A stretch of 47,162 nt of DNA from a virus, in IMG/VR virus record IMGVR_UViG_3300009431_000028, positions 1 through 47,162 of that record. One strand, given 5' to 3'. Positions within the stretch are counted from its first letter, which is position 1; every line of letters starts with the position of its first letter. A model generated the notes under the pieces. The model ran no database searches and was not told where the DNA came from. It worked only from the letters and a program-made list of their open reading frames with translations. Positions 8,505 through 16,659 of this stretch are shown here, in pieces. The position numbers and the translations under genes were made by a program.

Positions 8505-9384
8505 TGGACGCGGACCAATAATGAACATAATGAGCGCAATCGACCCAGAACTAGGTCAAGCAATGGGCGTACTTGCAGCTCCAGCTATGATGGCTGCTTC
8601 AGCTGGAATGGCAGGAGGCATGGGTGCAGGCGCTGTACCAGGCGTAGACGCCGCAGCAATGCCCTCAGTAACCCCTGATATCCCAGGAGCCGTTACTCCT
8701 CCCATGGACATGGCAATGGCCCCAGTACCCTCAGTCCCCAGTCCTACCATGCCTACCCCAGAACCTAGCGTATTAGACTCCCTTGGACAATCCGCAGTAC
8801 AAGGCATGGATCAATACTCTAATCTATTCTCAGGCGACACTGGACTACCTACAGCTCAAGCCTCACAGGTACCCCCTCTAACCACAGATCAACCACACAC
8901 CCCAGCCCCCACACCAGGTGGCATCAACCCAGTCAAAGGCGCTCCTTCCTTCCAAGGCACCCCTAAACCAGAACAACTCGGTGCAGGTATGCAAGATACT
9001 ACTTCATCAGCCAACATAAGCGCACCTCCTTCTCCAGCTAAAGCAGCAGACAGCGATCCTGTAACTAAATACATGGATCAATACGGCAAACATCAAATGA
9101 AACTCATGAAAATGCAAATGGGCATGAAAGCTGGTGGAGCAGCCCTCAAAGGCCTCGGAGCCCTAGCAGGCGGGGACGACAAGAAAGGCCGTCAAGCCTC
9201 CTTCGAAGGAAAACGCAAGCGCAGAAACCAAGCATCAGCCCTTCAAGCCAGAGGTCGTAGACAGCTCCTCAGAGGCACCCAATCCAGAACGCAAAGCCAA
9301 GTATATGAAGGCGGTACCACCAGACAAACAGGTGCAGGCGGCCAAGGCCCCATCGTAACAGGTACCGGTAGGAGGAAAGTATAA
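8497..9384 (+). CDS. Probable internal virion protein, Met/Pro/Ala-rich
   Basis: A 295-residue low-complexity protein. The first 60 residues are Met/Ala/Gly-rich, the middle is Pro/Thr/Ser-rich, and the C-terminus is Lys/Arg/Gln-rich (GKRKRRNQASALQARGRRQL). The start overlaps the acetyltransferase gene by eight bases and has a GGAG site. Together with the next three genes it forms the block where podoviruses encode DNA-ejection proteins. I assign that role by position and composition, not by homology. Confidence 0.65.
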   Translation: MLSGRGPIMNIMSAIDPELGQAMGVLAAPAMMAASAGMAGGMGAGAVPGVDAAAMPSVTPDIPGAVTPPMDMAMAPVPSVPSPTMPTPEPSVLDSLGQSAVQGMDQYSNLFSGDTGLPTAQASQVPPLTTDQPHTPAPTPGGINPVKGAPSFQGTPKPEQLGAGMQDTTSSANISAPPSPAKAADSDPVTKYMDQYGKHQMKLMKMQMGMKAGGAALKGLGALAGGDDKKGRQASFEGKRKRRNQASALQARGRRQLLRGTQSRTQSQVYEGGTTRQTGAGGQGPIVTGTGRRKV

Positions 9385-10382
9385 TGGTAATCAAAAAACT
9401 ATACGACAACATGGGTGTTGACCAAGGACAAAAACCCCGCCCAGGCGGCCTCCAAAACAACCCATTTGGCTTCAGCGGTTCAAGTAGCAGCATACCAGGC
9501 CAATTCACTATGCCTGAGGATTTCAGCATGGGGCAGTTCAACCAGCCCCTCAGTATCCCTGATATCTCTGTCCCAGACATCAAACTCCCCAGCATGCAGG
9601 GCGTCTCAAGTGCTCTTGACAAACAGTTCGGTTCAGCCCGCGAAGCCTTAAACATCGACCTCGCCCGTCAAGCAGAACCAGCCAGGGAACAACGCTACGA
9701 ATCCCTCTCAGAACGTGGCCTTACAGACTCAGGCCTCGGTGATCGTATAAACAGGTTAGGCGAAAGGGACTTACAACAGACCCAACGACAAGCCTTCCTA
9801 GAACTACAATCCAACAGAATGGCAGCAGAAGCAGATCTCCTACGCCAACGCAACCAACAGCAGTTTGATGCAGCCATACAGTCAGGTAACTGGCAACAGG
9901 CAGCTGACATCGAAAACCGCAATAACGCCATTTCAGTGCGTCAATTAGGCATAGATACAGCTAACCTCGTCAACAATATAAGAGGCACAGACGCTGAAAT
10001 ATGGCTACGTCAAGACCAGCAACGCCTTGAACAAATAAGGGTAGACCAAGAAGCCCAAGGCCTATCAGTAGATAGAGCACAACTATGGATAGCAGACTTC
10101 CAAAACCGCCTAGCAGCCTGCGGCGATGAAAACCAGCAATCCGGTGACGGCTACCAGCTCTGCCGTAAACAAGCCCAAAACGACATCCTTGAAGCCTACG
10201 GCGACATATTCGAAGACGCAGGCATCAACCCTCCATTCCAATACGATGAAACAGTAGAATCAGATGACCGTAGACTCTACGATGCTCCAGGTGACGACAG
10301 ACCAAGAAGCATACACGATGCAGGCCCACAACTAAGCCCAGGTGGAGCAGACCTAAGATTCATCCCAGGTGGTAACAGATAA
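9384..10382 (+). CDS. Probable internal virion protein with long helical region
   Basis: A 332-residue protein. After a Gly/Pro/Ser-rich N-terminus, residues of about 75-230 are Gln/Arg/Ala/Glu-rich and predicted helical or coiled coil (REQRYESLSERGLTDSGLG is a recurring type of motif in phage ejection proteins). The C-terminus is Asp/Pro-rich. It overlaps the upstream stop by one base (TAATG). A structural or ejection role is inferred from its place before the 882-residue protein. Confidence 0.7.
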   Translation: MVIKKLYDNMGVDQGQKPRPGGLQNNPFGFSGSSSSIPGQFTMPEDFSMGQFNQPLSIPDISVPDIKLPSMQGVSSALDKQFGSAREALNIDLARQAEPAREQRYESLSERGLTDSGLGDRINRLGERDLQQTQRQAFLELQSNRMAAEADLLRQRNQQQFDAAIQSGNWQQAADIENRNNAISVRQLGIDTANLVNNIRGTDAEIWLRQDQQRLEQIRVDQEAQGLSVDRAQLWIADFQNRLAACGDENQQSGDGYQLCRKQAQNDILEAYGDIFEDAGINPPFQYDETVESDDRRLYDAPGDDRPRSIHDAGPQLSPGGADLRFIPGGNR

Positions 10383-10391
10383 GGAACTATT

Positions 10392-11009
10392 ATGGCCAGT
10401 GGTAAAAAAGCACTTAAAGCTCTATTAGAAGGTCTAGGAGACGCAGTATCTTCTACTGGTACTGACTACGTTAAATCTAAATCTAACTTAATGAACCAAT
10501 TAACCATGCTTAAAGTAGCTGATGTAATGCGTGCCTCCAGGGCTATGACTCCCTTTGAACGTGAAAGCCTAGATCTTCGCAAACAATCAGCGGGAAGAGG
10601 AGAGCTTCAAGATCTGCTACGGCAAGATAAGTTTGACTACCAAAAAGAACAGGACCTCCTGACTAGAGAAGATCAAGCTAAAACAACTAAAACACTAAGT
10701 GTAGACCCTAGAGCAATAGCTACAGATAAGCCAGGCTGGCAATGGGGACAGGATTACACTGACGCAGAGCTGTTACAGCAGATAGCAGATGCCTACCCAG
10801 AGCTATCAGAGTCACAGAGAAAGGCAGTACTAGCCACAGTTAAATCCTCGAAAAAGGACGCTCGTGCATTAAGCTTTCAGGTACCCAAGTACGGAGGCGT
10901 CGCTCAACCAGCCAGTAAACAACAAAAGTTCAAAGCAGGTGACATAAGAGAAAAGGACGGTATACGCTATAAACGTAGTTCTGATGGTAAATGGCGTCCA
11001 GTTGACTAA
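10392..11009 (+). CDS. Hypothetical virion protein (helical, basic)
   Basis: A 205-residue, Lys/Gln/Ala-rich, mostly helical protein that ends with the short motif IREKDGIRYKRSSDGKWRP, an ending often found in phage internal proteins. The ribosome site is AAGGAA nine bases before the ATG, and the stop overlaps the ATG of the next gene. No recognised domain. Probably part of the ejection-protein block. Confidence 0.7.
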   Translation: MASGKKALKALLEGLGDAVSSTGTDYVKSKSNLMNQLTMLKVADVMRASRAMTPFERESLDLRKQSAGRGELQDLLRQDKFDYQKEQDLLTREDQAKTTKTLSVDPRAIATDKPGWQWGQDYTDAELLQQIADAYPELSESQRKAVLATVKSSKKDARALSFQVPKYGGVAQPASKQQKFKAGDIREKDGIRYKRSSDGKWRPVD

Positions 11010-13657
11010 TGCCTAAAACACTTACTGACAATGACTTCTTAGCAACTCCTAAGGTCCTCTCCGACAATGACTTCCTAGAGGCCCCAGAAGCCCCTGTATT
11101 AAACGATCAGGACTTTATGAACCTCTCCCCCTCAGAGCCCCAAGAAATCCCCTCCTACGGCCTCTCAGACACTGTGAAGGCAGTTGGTGAAGGCATTGCA
11201 GGTACCTTCCCAGCAGCTGTAGCCCATCGTGCAATTAAGAACATATTACCGGTAGCTGAGTCAGAAGCCTCTAAAGCAATAAGAGGAGACGATTCCAGGT
11301 TTGTAGGACGTATGTGGGATGCCCTATGGAAGGGTGAAGACATCGGAGGAAGCGAATGGACCCAAGGCCTACTCGGAAAAGATCTTGATAAATCATTAAG
11401 GGAAGGCTCTAAATCCATACAAAGTAAATTTGGTCAACTAGTTAAAGACAACAAACCTATGGTTATAGCAGGTTTAGCTAACCCAATGACCATGCCTTAC
11501 GCTCTTACAGCATTAGTTAACCCAGATCTCATGAACCTAGCCGGTGAAGCAGGCGTAGCAGTACAGGATCCAGCTATCCTACTTGCAACAGGTAAAGGCA
11601 TGAAAGCCCTATCCAAGATGACTAAATCGGCTAAAGAGGTTAAAAGGGTACAGAAACTAGCAGATAACTCTTACTTCAATATGCTAGAGCAACAGGCTGC
11701 AAATCGCATTGCCCAAGCCGAAGCTAAGCAAAAAGTCTCTAGCTTAATGTCTAAAGTATTTGCTAAAGGCAAGAAAGCTCCAGTTGCAGCCCTCGATGAT
11801 GCTGCTATTGCAGGCTCTAAACTAGCAGAAGCCGAAGCTAAGGCAGGTGGAGCAGTAGAAGCAGAAGGCCGTTTATACACTAAATACCTAAAAGAAATGG
11901 GCTTTGAAGTAGCTAAACAAAAACCAGTAGCACGCTGGAAACGAACATTTGCAAATCCAACAGAATACTTCTCAGCACTAGATAAAGCCGGAGATACTGA
12001 AGGACTAGGTAACATACCTAGAATGATGTTTGTAAAAGATAATGCAGCTACAATCCAAACCAATATCTTTAAACAGTCAGCTAATAAGATAGTAAAGATG
12101 CTTAAGAAGGCCGGTATATCAGGCGAAGAAGCTCTTACACAGCTTAGAAACGGTACACTAGATCCTAAGATTACCCAGCATGTTAAAGCATTAGAAGAAG
12201 GCATGTGGCAGGTAGCTAAAACCCAGGGCCATAAGCTCCATAAGGCAGATAACTACTTCGCCACAATGAGACGTACCCTAGTACCTATTAAGCAACGCGG
12301 TAAAGTACCTAAGAGCCTTCGTAAGCTAGTATCTCCAAAACAAGCTAAAGAGGAAATATTACCAGGATTCGTACAAAGCAGAGCAGAAGAAGCTCCTCTA
12401 CCAGAAGACCTTTATGTTAAAGACCTAACCAAGCTAATCAGTAGACGTATAGGAGAACTACGTAACGGTGCTATCCTTACCCCAGATGTAACAGCAAACA
12501 TCAAGTATAATATGTCTATGCTTAAACTACGTGGACGCGAAAAGGATGCTACAGCATTATCTAAATACATAAGAGATACTACAGGATTAGGTAAAGAGCA
12601 GGATGCAGCCCTATTCCTCGATCAAGTAGTATCAGACACAGGTAAAGTAGATCTAAAGCTTATTGAAGAGGTATTAAGCAAGACCAGACCAGGTGTTACT
12701 AGACGTGTAATGCGATCCATTAATAAGGTCATGTACGGCTCCTGGATAGGAACTTCTTTCCCAGCTCACACTAAACAGCTAGCCCAGCCCTGGGTAGTGG
12801 CGGGTCCTGAGAACGGAATGAAGGTTATAGCTAAAGGCCAACGTATGGCCCTCAAAACCCCTAAGAAATATGCTAAGGTATGGGCCAGAGCTAAGAACGA
12901 GGTAGCTAACCCCACAGGCCTTAAACTAAGCGAGCTTGAAGAAGGCTCTGTTGCTAAGACACTAATCGAACGTGGTGTTGACAAATACACAGAAACCATG
13001 CTAAAACCCTTCTCTCACTTAGATCGCAGCATGAACCGTAAAACAGTGTTCTTAGGTGTATATGACGATATAATGACTAAAGGCTTACAACCCCACCATG
13101 TAGAGGGATTGTTACCTACACAAAAAGCCGCTATTACAGACGCTTTAAAGTTTAGTCCAGAGAGAGCAGCTTATACAGCAGCTATGATCCGTACCCTACG
13201 CTCTAACTACATGTACTCAATCTTTGATAAACCACAACTACTACGAGGAGCATTAGGAGAAGCAGTACCCCTTACTACATGGTCCCGTAATTCTGCTATG
13301 CGCTTTATCTCAGACTGGGAAGGCGGTAACTACACAACTCTAGCAAAACGCCTTGCATACCCAATTATACTAAATGAAATGATCGGAGCAGTAACCGGCT
13401 ACCACGTCCCCAATTTCCAACCAATTCAAGCAGCCACATCTCTACCACTAGAGGGACTACAGCCATACCCAGCTGCAACAACCCCAGCAAAACAGCTACT
13501 ACAAGGCAAGGGAGAAAAAGCATTGAAATCAGCAGGTTCATTAATCCCCTTCGAACCCCATGCCATACGAGCTGCAAAAGACGATGCTACATTAGGAACT
13601 ATTCTCGGCTACAAGAAAGGATCACTCCTACGTAGCCTACTTGAGGAGGATGAATGA
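11009..13657 (+). CDS. Large internal virion / DNA ejection protein
   Basis: At 882 residues it is the longest protein of the genome. It opens with three imperfect repeats (TDNDFLATP, SDNDFLEAP, NDQDFMNLS in residues 6-40), a tandem motif I associate with long podovirus internal proteins. The rest is Ala/Lys-rich and helical, with hydrophobic patches near residues 150-175 and 750-790. No transglycosylase motif is evident. Position after smaller helical proteins and before lysis genes fits the podovirus order. A tape-measure role is less likely, because no long-tail genes are present. Confidence 0.75.
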   Translation: MPKTLTDNDFLATPKVLSDNDFLEAPEAPVLNDQDFMNLSPSEPQEIPSYGLSDTVKAVGEGIAGTFPAAVAHRAIKNILPVAESEASKAIRGDDSRFVGRMWDALWKGEDIGGSEWTQGLLGKDLDKSLREGSKSIQSKFGQLVKDNKPMVIAGLANPMTMPYALTALVNPDLMNLAGEAGVAVQDPAILLATGKGMKALSKMTKSAKEVKRVQKLADNSYFNMLEQQAANRIAQAEAKQKVSSLMSKVFAKGKKAPVAALDDAAIAGSKLAEAEAKAGGAVEAEGRLYTKYLKEMGFEVAKQKPVARWKRTFANPTEYFSALDKAGDTEGLGNIPRMMFVKDNAATIQTNIFKQSANKIVKMLKKAGISGEEALTQLRNGTLDPKITQHVKALEEGMWQVAKTQGHKLHKADNYFATMRRTLVPIKQRGKVPKSLRKLVSPKQAKEEILPGFVQSRAEEAPLPEDLYVKDLTKLISRRIGELRNGAILTPDVTANIKYNMSMLKLRGREKDATALSKYIRDTTGLGKEQDAALFLDQVVSDTGKVDLKLIEEVLSKTRPGVTRRVMRSINKVMYGSWIGTSFPAHTKQLAQPWVVAGPENGMKVIAKGQRMALKTPKKYAKVWARAKNEVANPTGLKLSELEEGSVAKTLIERGVDKYTETMLKPFSHLDRSMNRKTVFLGVYDDIMTKGLQPHHVEGLLPTQKAAITDALKFSPERAAYTAAMIRTLRSNYMYSIFDKPQLLRGALGEAVPLTTWSRNSAMRFISDWEGGNYTTLAKRLAYPIILNEMIGAVTGYHVPNFQPIQAATSLPLEGLQPYPAATTPAKQLLQGKGEKALKSAGSLIPFEPHAIRAAKDDATLGTILGYKKGSLLRSLLEEDE

Positions 13658-13836
13658 GCTGTCCCAATGAATCATGGAGAGAATGTCCAATAGGCGATAT
13701 TGTTCGTGAAGACATCCATGAAATGAAGGAAGACATTAAAGACATTAAGAAAGCTATTATCCCACTAAAGATTAAGGTATATACAGGTGTAGGCCTTATA
13801 CTAATAATATTTGGATTACTCTCTAGGTTACTCTAA
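13654..13836 (+). CDS. XhlA-like membrane-associated lysis protein
   Basis: A 60-residue protein. Residues 14-35 form an amphipathic helix (REDIHEMKEDIKDIKKAI) and residues 42-60 a C-terminal transmembrane segment (TGVGLILIIFGLLSRLL). This is the layout of XhlA-type proteins that assist holins. The ATG overlaps the preceding stop (ATGA) with GGAGGAT just upstream, and the amidase gene starts at its own stop. The lysis role is inferred from architecture and neighbour. Confidence 0.7.
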   Translation: MSCPNESWRECPIGDIVREDIHEMKEDIKDIKKAIIPLKIKVYTGVGLILIIFGLLSRLL

Positions 13837-14333
13837 TGTCTATTAAACGTCCCATACAAGAGATCATATTACATTGTTCAGCTACCCGTCACGGGGTTAC
13901 AGCTAAACAGATTAAACGCTACCATGTCAATGACAGGGGCTGGGATGACTGTGGTTACCACTTTATAATCGACTCCAAGGGTACTATTAACCCAATGCGT
14001 AATATCAATCGTCGTGGAGCTCACTGTAAGGGACGTAATGATAAATCAGTAGGTATATGCTATGTTGGTGGTAGGGATAATAAGGGCAAGATGCACCGTA
14101 TCACTCCTAAACAACGTAAGGCCCTTGAAGACACTATTAATGGCTTATTCTTAGAACTAGGTAAGATTATACCAGTATATGGACATAATGACTATAATCC
14201 ACTGAAAGAATGTCCTTGCTTGGATGTTACTGAACTGAAGCTATGGGATTCTCAGGAGCTCAGAAATGCCCTACAATCAACGAATATGGGTAATGTGGAC
14301 CCTACCCCTTATATACCTAAGAACGTCCCATGA
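13836..14333 (+). CDS. N-acetylmuramoyl-L-alanine amidase (T7 lysozyme type endolysin)
   Basis: A 165-residue Amidase_2/PGRP-fold enzyme that cuts the bond between N-acetylmuramic acid and L-alanine in peptidoglycan. Expected zinc ligands are present: His13 (IILHCSAT), His117 (VYGHNDYN) and Cys126 (KECPCLDV). Tyr41 (CGYHF) and Lys124 sit at the catalytic positions known from T7 lysozyme. There is no signal peptide, so release would depend on a holin. It follows the XhlA-like gene with a one-base overlap. No RNA polymerase is encoded, so the second role of T7 lysozyme (RNAP inhibition) is not expected. Confidence 0.92.
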   Translation: MSIKRPIQEIILHCSATRHGVTAKQIKRYHVNDRGWDDCGYHFIIDSKGTINPMRNINRRGAHCKGRNDKSVGICYVGGRDNKGKMHRITPKQRKALEDTINGLFLELGKIIPVYGHNDYNPLKECPCLDVTELKLWDSQELRNALQSTNMGNVDPTPYIPKNVP

Positions 14334-14367
14334 CGGGCAAATATGAAGCTCTCAGAGGTATTTAAAC

Positions 14368-15069
14368 ATGAGTAAACTACAGGACTTCCTAAAAGGCATG
14401 TTTGGTGAAGAGCAAGGTAGCTCAATGGAAGATCTCTTCGCTCCTGTTATGCCAGGTATGCCAGGATGGGGTACACCAAATGCAGACATTACCCTATTCC
14501 CCGGTGCAGAAGCCATGCTTCCAGGACCTACATTACCATTCATTATGCAAGCCCTAAATGATCCTTATATATCCCCTGTTAAAGATCAAGGTGCTCAGAT
14601 TGCTAAAGGTGCAATGCCTCAGGTACCTAGTAGATCAGCTGATATAGGAACTGTAGCTAAGGTAGCTCCATCAGACATATATACCTATCTTAGACAAAAG
14701 GGTGTATCACATAACCATGCAGTAGGTATGTTACCTAACATACAAGCAGAATCAGGCTTTGATCCCCATATAAAGGAAAAGGGTGTTAAGGTAGGAGGAG
14801 TAGGACTATTCCAACATACAGGACCACGTAGAAGGGCCTTATATAAAGCTCATGGCGTAGATGACATCTCAAAGATACCTTGGCAATCACAAGTAGACTA
14901 CGCCCTAGCAGAGCCAGACACCAAGAGATACCTTAGTAAACAGTTCGCTAACCCAGCCCAGGCATCCCACGACTTCACAGTAAACTGGGAACGTCCAGCT
15001 AATAAGCATGCCAAGGCTAGACAGAGACTTAAATACCTTAAAACATTAGAAAAGCTGGTGATGAACTAA
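14368..15069 (+). CDS. Phage tail-lysozyme-type peptidoglycan hydrolase
   Basis: A 233-residue protein. Residues 1-100 are Pro/Met/Gly-rich without known domains. Residues of about 102-233 match the phage tail lysozyme pattern: a helix followed by MLPNIQAESGFDP with candidate catalytic Glu128, then GVGLFQHTGPRRRAL. Such domains cleave the glycan strand and are usually carried by virions. The gene sits between the amidase and a small membrane protein, so it could be a second endolysin or a virion-borne enzyme. The N-terminal extension may be the virion attachment part. Confidence 0.8.
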   Translation: MSKLQDFLKGMFGEEQGSSMEDLFAPVMPGMPGWGTPNADITLFPGAEAMLPGPTLPFIMQALNDPYISPVKDQGAQIAKGAMPQVPSRSADIGTVAKVAPSDIYTYLRQKGVSHNHAVGMLPNIQAESGFDPHIKEKGVKVGGVGLFQHTGPRRRALYKAHGVDDISKIPWQSQVDYALAEPDTKRYLSKQFANPAQASHDFTVNWERPANKHAKARQRLKYLKTLEKLVMN

Positions 15070-15305
15070 TGCTACTAGACCTAGGTACACCAAACAGAGC
15101 AGGAATAGAGTGGATAACAGTAGGTACTGGCCTTATTACAGGACTAGGACTACTATTCTATGCCCTTAAAACAGCTGTTAAATACCTTAATGAATGGATA
15201 AAAGAATCATCTCTTTTAGCCAATACAATAAAGGAACTATTCAAATATGGGCTCAAAAAAATGCCTACACTGCGCAAAGATTCTGACCTCAGAGAACTGG
15301 ACTAA
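15069..15305 (+). CDS. Holin-like small membrane protein
   Basis: A 78-residue protein with one clear transmembrane segment (residues of about 15-32, TVGTGLITGLGLLFYALKT) followed by a charged helical tail (KDSDLRELD). Its start overlaps the lysozyme stop by one base (TAATG). Size, single membrane span and location in the lysis cassette suggest a holin or pinholin. Its last 59 bases overlap the HNH gene in another frame. Confidence 0.65.
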   Translation: MLLDLGTPNRAGIEWITVGTGLITGLGLLFYALKTAVKYLNEWIKESSLLANTIKELFKYGLKKMPTLRKDSDLRELD

Positions 15306-15615
15306 ATCAGCTAAGAAGCCTTATTGCAGAGAATGCGTTCGTATAGTAAATAGGACGTACTATAAGAACCGTACATCTTCAGTAAAACGAAATAAGGTAA
15401 AAGCTATTGCATATAAAGGACGTAAATGCGCTGTATGTGGCCTTGTGGATGAGTGTAACGCGATATATGATTTCCATCACATCGATCCTACAACTAAAAT
15501 AGACTACCCCTGTCGAATGTTTCAGAGAAAATGGAGTCAAGCTACTGAGGATGAGTTAGATAAGTGCGTGTTAGTCTGCGCAAACTGCCACAGGAGGATT
15601 CATTATGGCGATTAG
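15247..15615 (+). CDS. HNH endonuclease (free-standing homing type) 1
   Basis: A 122-residue protein with an N-terminal CXXC...CXXC finger (CLHCAKIL, then CREC) and a C-terminal HNH core: CAVCG, YDFHHIDP with the catalytic His, then CANCHRRIH. The second half closely resembles the HNH protein at 15898-16290, so the two are paralogues. It overlaps the holin-like gene by 59 bases and the spanin gene by 11, as expected for an inserted mobile endonuclease gene. There is no intron around it. Confidence 0.88.
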   Translation: MGSKKCLHCAKILTSENWTKSAKKPYCRECVRIVNRTYYKNRTSSVKRNKVKAIAYKGRKCAVCGLVDECNAIYDFHHIDPTTKIDYPCRMFQRKWSQATEDELDKCVLVCANCHRRIHYGD

Positions 15616-15895
15616 CGCGATACTTGCAGGCCTGAGTCTAAAGAAGATCCTAGCTAACCGCTGGGTATTACTAGCTCTATCTTATATAATACTAGCTACT
15701 TCCATGTATATGGTAGGTCGTCTACATCAATGGAAGGTAGATGCAGTAAAGGATCTTAAAAAGACCAATGAATCCCTTATTGAACATATTGAAAAGAAAG
15801 ATGAAGTAAAGAGACACTATGAACGTAGGTTTAAAGATGAGTGTATACTATCAGGAAGAGTGTCTATGAATAGTAAGAAAGGCTGCAAGGAATAG
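15605..15895 (+). CDS. Rz-like inner-membrane spanin
   Basis: A 96-residue protein with a hydrophobic N-terminal segment (residues of about 19-38, WVLLALSYIILATSMYMVG) followed by a periplasmic charged helix (KDLKKTNESLIEHIEKKDEV) that could form a coiled coil, the layout of i-spanins. Spanins join inner and outer membranes during lysis of Gram-negative hosts. AGGAGG lies 9 bases before the start. I see no embedded Rz1-like lipoprotein, so the outer-membrane partner is unidentified. Confidence 0.72.
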   Translation: MAISAILAGLSLKKILANRWVLLALSYIILATSMYMVGRLHQWKVDAVKDLKKTNESLIEHIEKKDEVKRHYERRFKDECILSGRVSMNSKKGCKE

Positions 15896-15897
15896 CC

Positions 15898-16290
15898 ATG
15901 ATCTGCACTAAATGCAATCAACCAATGACAGAAGAGACCAGGGCGTTTTCGAGCCCCAGCGTACCCTTAAGCTACTGTAAACGCTGCTATCATAAGTACC
16001 AACTCAAGACTAACTTAAGAAGACGAAGAGCTAAAAAGGACAGAGCAATTGGCTACAAGGGCTTTAAATGCCTACACTGTGGACTACAAGATCCAGATCA
16101 CCCAGAGTTGTATGACTTTCATCACATAGACACCACTAAAAAACGAGCTACAATTCAAAGACTTATAACAAATAAGTGGGAGACGATTAGACAAGAGCTT
16201 GATAAGTGTGTGATGCTGTGCGCCAATTGCCACCGCAAAGAGCACGCGCTGCTTGCTTACTATAGAGGCATCGTCACAGACTGGACTTGA
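15898..16290 (+). CDS. HNH endonuclease (free-standing homing type) 2
   Basis: A 130-residue paralogue of the HNH protein at 15247-15615. Both have an N-terminal CXXC...CXXC finger, then a basic linker, KG(F/R)KC, CGL, YDFHHID, ELDKCV and CANCHR. The shared order and sequence suggest duplication or repeated insertion of one homing gene family. The TGA stop is also the first three bases of the 57-bp dispersed element copy at 16288. It is the last gene of the late + strand unit. Confidence 0.88.
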   Translation: MICTKCNQPMTEETRAFSSPSVPLSYCKRCYHKYQLKTNLRRRRAKKDRAIGYKGFKCLHCGLQDPDHPELYDFHHIDTTKKRATIQRLITNKWETIRQELDKCVMLCANCHRKEHALLAYYRGIVTDWT

Positions 16291-16344
16291 GAGCTCCATA
16301 CTTCGCCTCTACGGGACGATCATAGTCTCCCTAGGGGTAACCCC
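16288..16344 (+). repeat. 57-bp dispersed element, copy 1
   Basis: Begins TGAGAGCTCCATACTT and ends with AGGGGTAACCCC, with ACGATC at element positions 29-34. It aligns without gaps to the copies at 27650, 36640 and 37944. The final dyad AGGGGT-A-ACCCCT is a perfect palindrome around one base. This copy lies at the end of the convergent gene blocks and shares its first three bases with the stop of the upstream HNH gene. Confidence 0.85.
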
Positions 16345-16370
16345 TTACAAGTTAATATTGATACAGCAAA

Positions 16371-16392
16371 GGCCCCTTACGGGGCCCTTTTT
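16371..16392 (+). terminator. Rho-independent terminator of the late operon
   Basis: GGCCCC-TTAC-GGGGCC forms a 6-bp GC stem with a 4-base loop, followed by CTTTTT on the + strand. It lies between the last late gene and the last early gene, which converge here. On the - strand the hairpin is followed only by TTT, so termination of early transcripts would be weaker. Confidence 0.85.
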
Positions 16393-16428
16393 ATTGCTGC
16401 TGTCGCGATGCTCCTTTCGGAGGAGGAA

Positions 16429-16650
16429 CTAGTCAATATCATGAGCTGCATTACAAGTAGATAGACAATAGTCTGAGTAATACGTGTCATTTAGCTTTAA
16501 ACAGCTTTTGTAGCAAATGTCTCTTTCAACTATGTTTTGTCTACCTTCCCATCCAACATCTTCTCCAATTACAAACCCCACTATCCCATATAGTGCGGCT
16601 ACTGCGACAATACCTGGTACGATTAGCTTTTTAACTGTTGATTCCTTCAT
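16429..16650 (-). CDS. Small membrane-targeted protein with twin CX3C motif
   Basis: A 73-residue protein with an N-terminal hydrophobic segment (residues 9-29) and a polar C-terminus containing CYKSC, eleven residues, then CLSTC. This CX3C-X11-CX3C spacing is the signature of disulphide-linked helical hairpins such as CHCH and alpha-hairpinin peptides; some plant alpha-hairpinins inhibit trypsin. The gene has GGAGG before its start and lies 9 bases downstream of an exported trypsin-like protease gene. A role as partner or inhibitor of that protease is my inference only. Confidence 0.75.
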   Translation of the reverse strand: MKESTVKKLIVPGIVAVAALYGIVGFVIGEDVGWEGRQNIVERDICYKSCLKLNDTYYSDYCLSTCNAAHDID

Positions 16651-16659
16651 GGTTCCTCC

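Noticed and set aside
16084-16299. 71-codon - strand frame opposite the second HNH gene
   Set aside because: The HNH gene on the + strand explains the sequence with clear Cys/His motifs; the antisense product has none.
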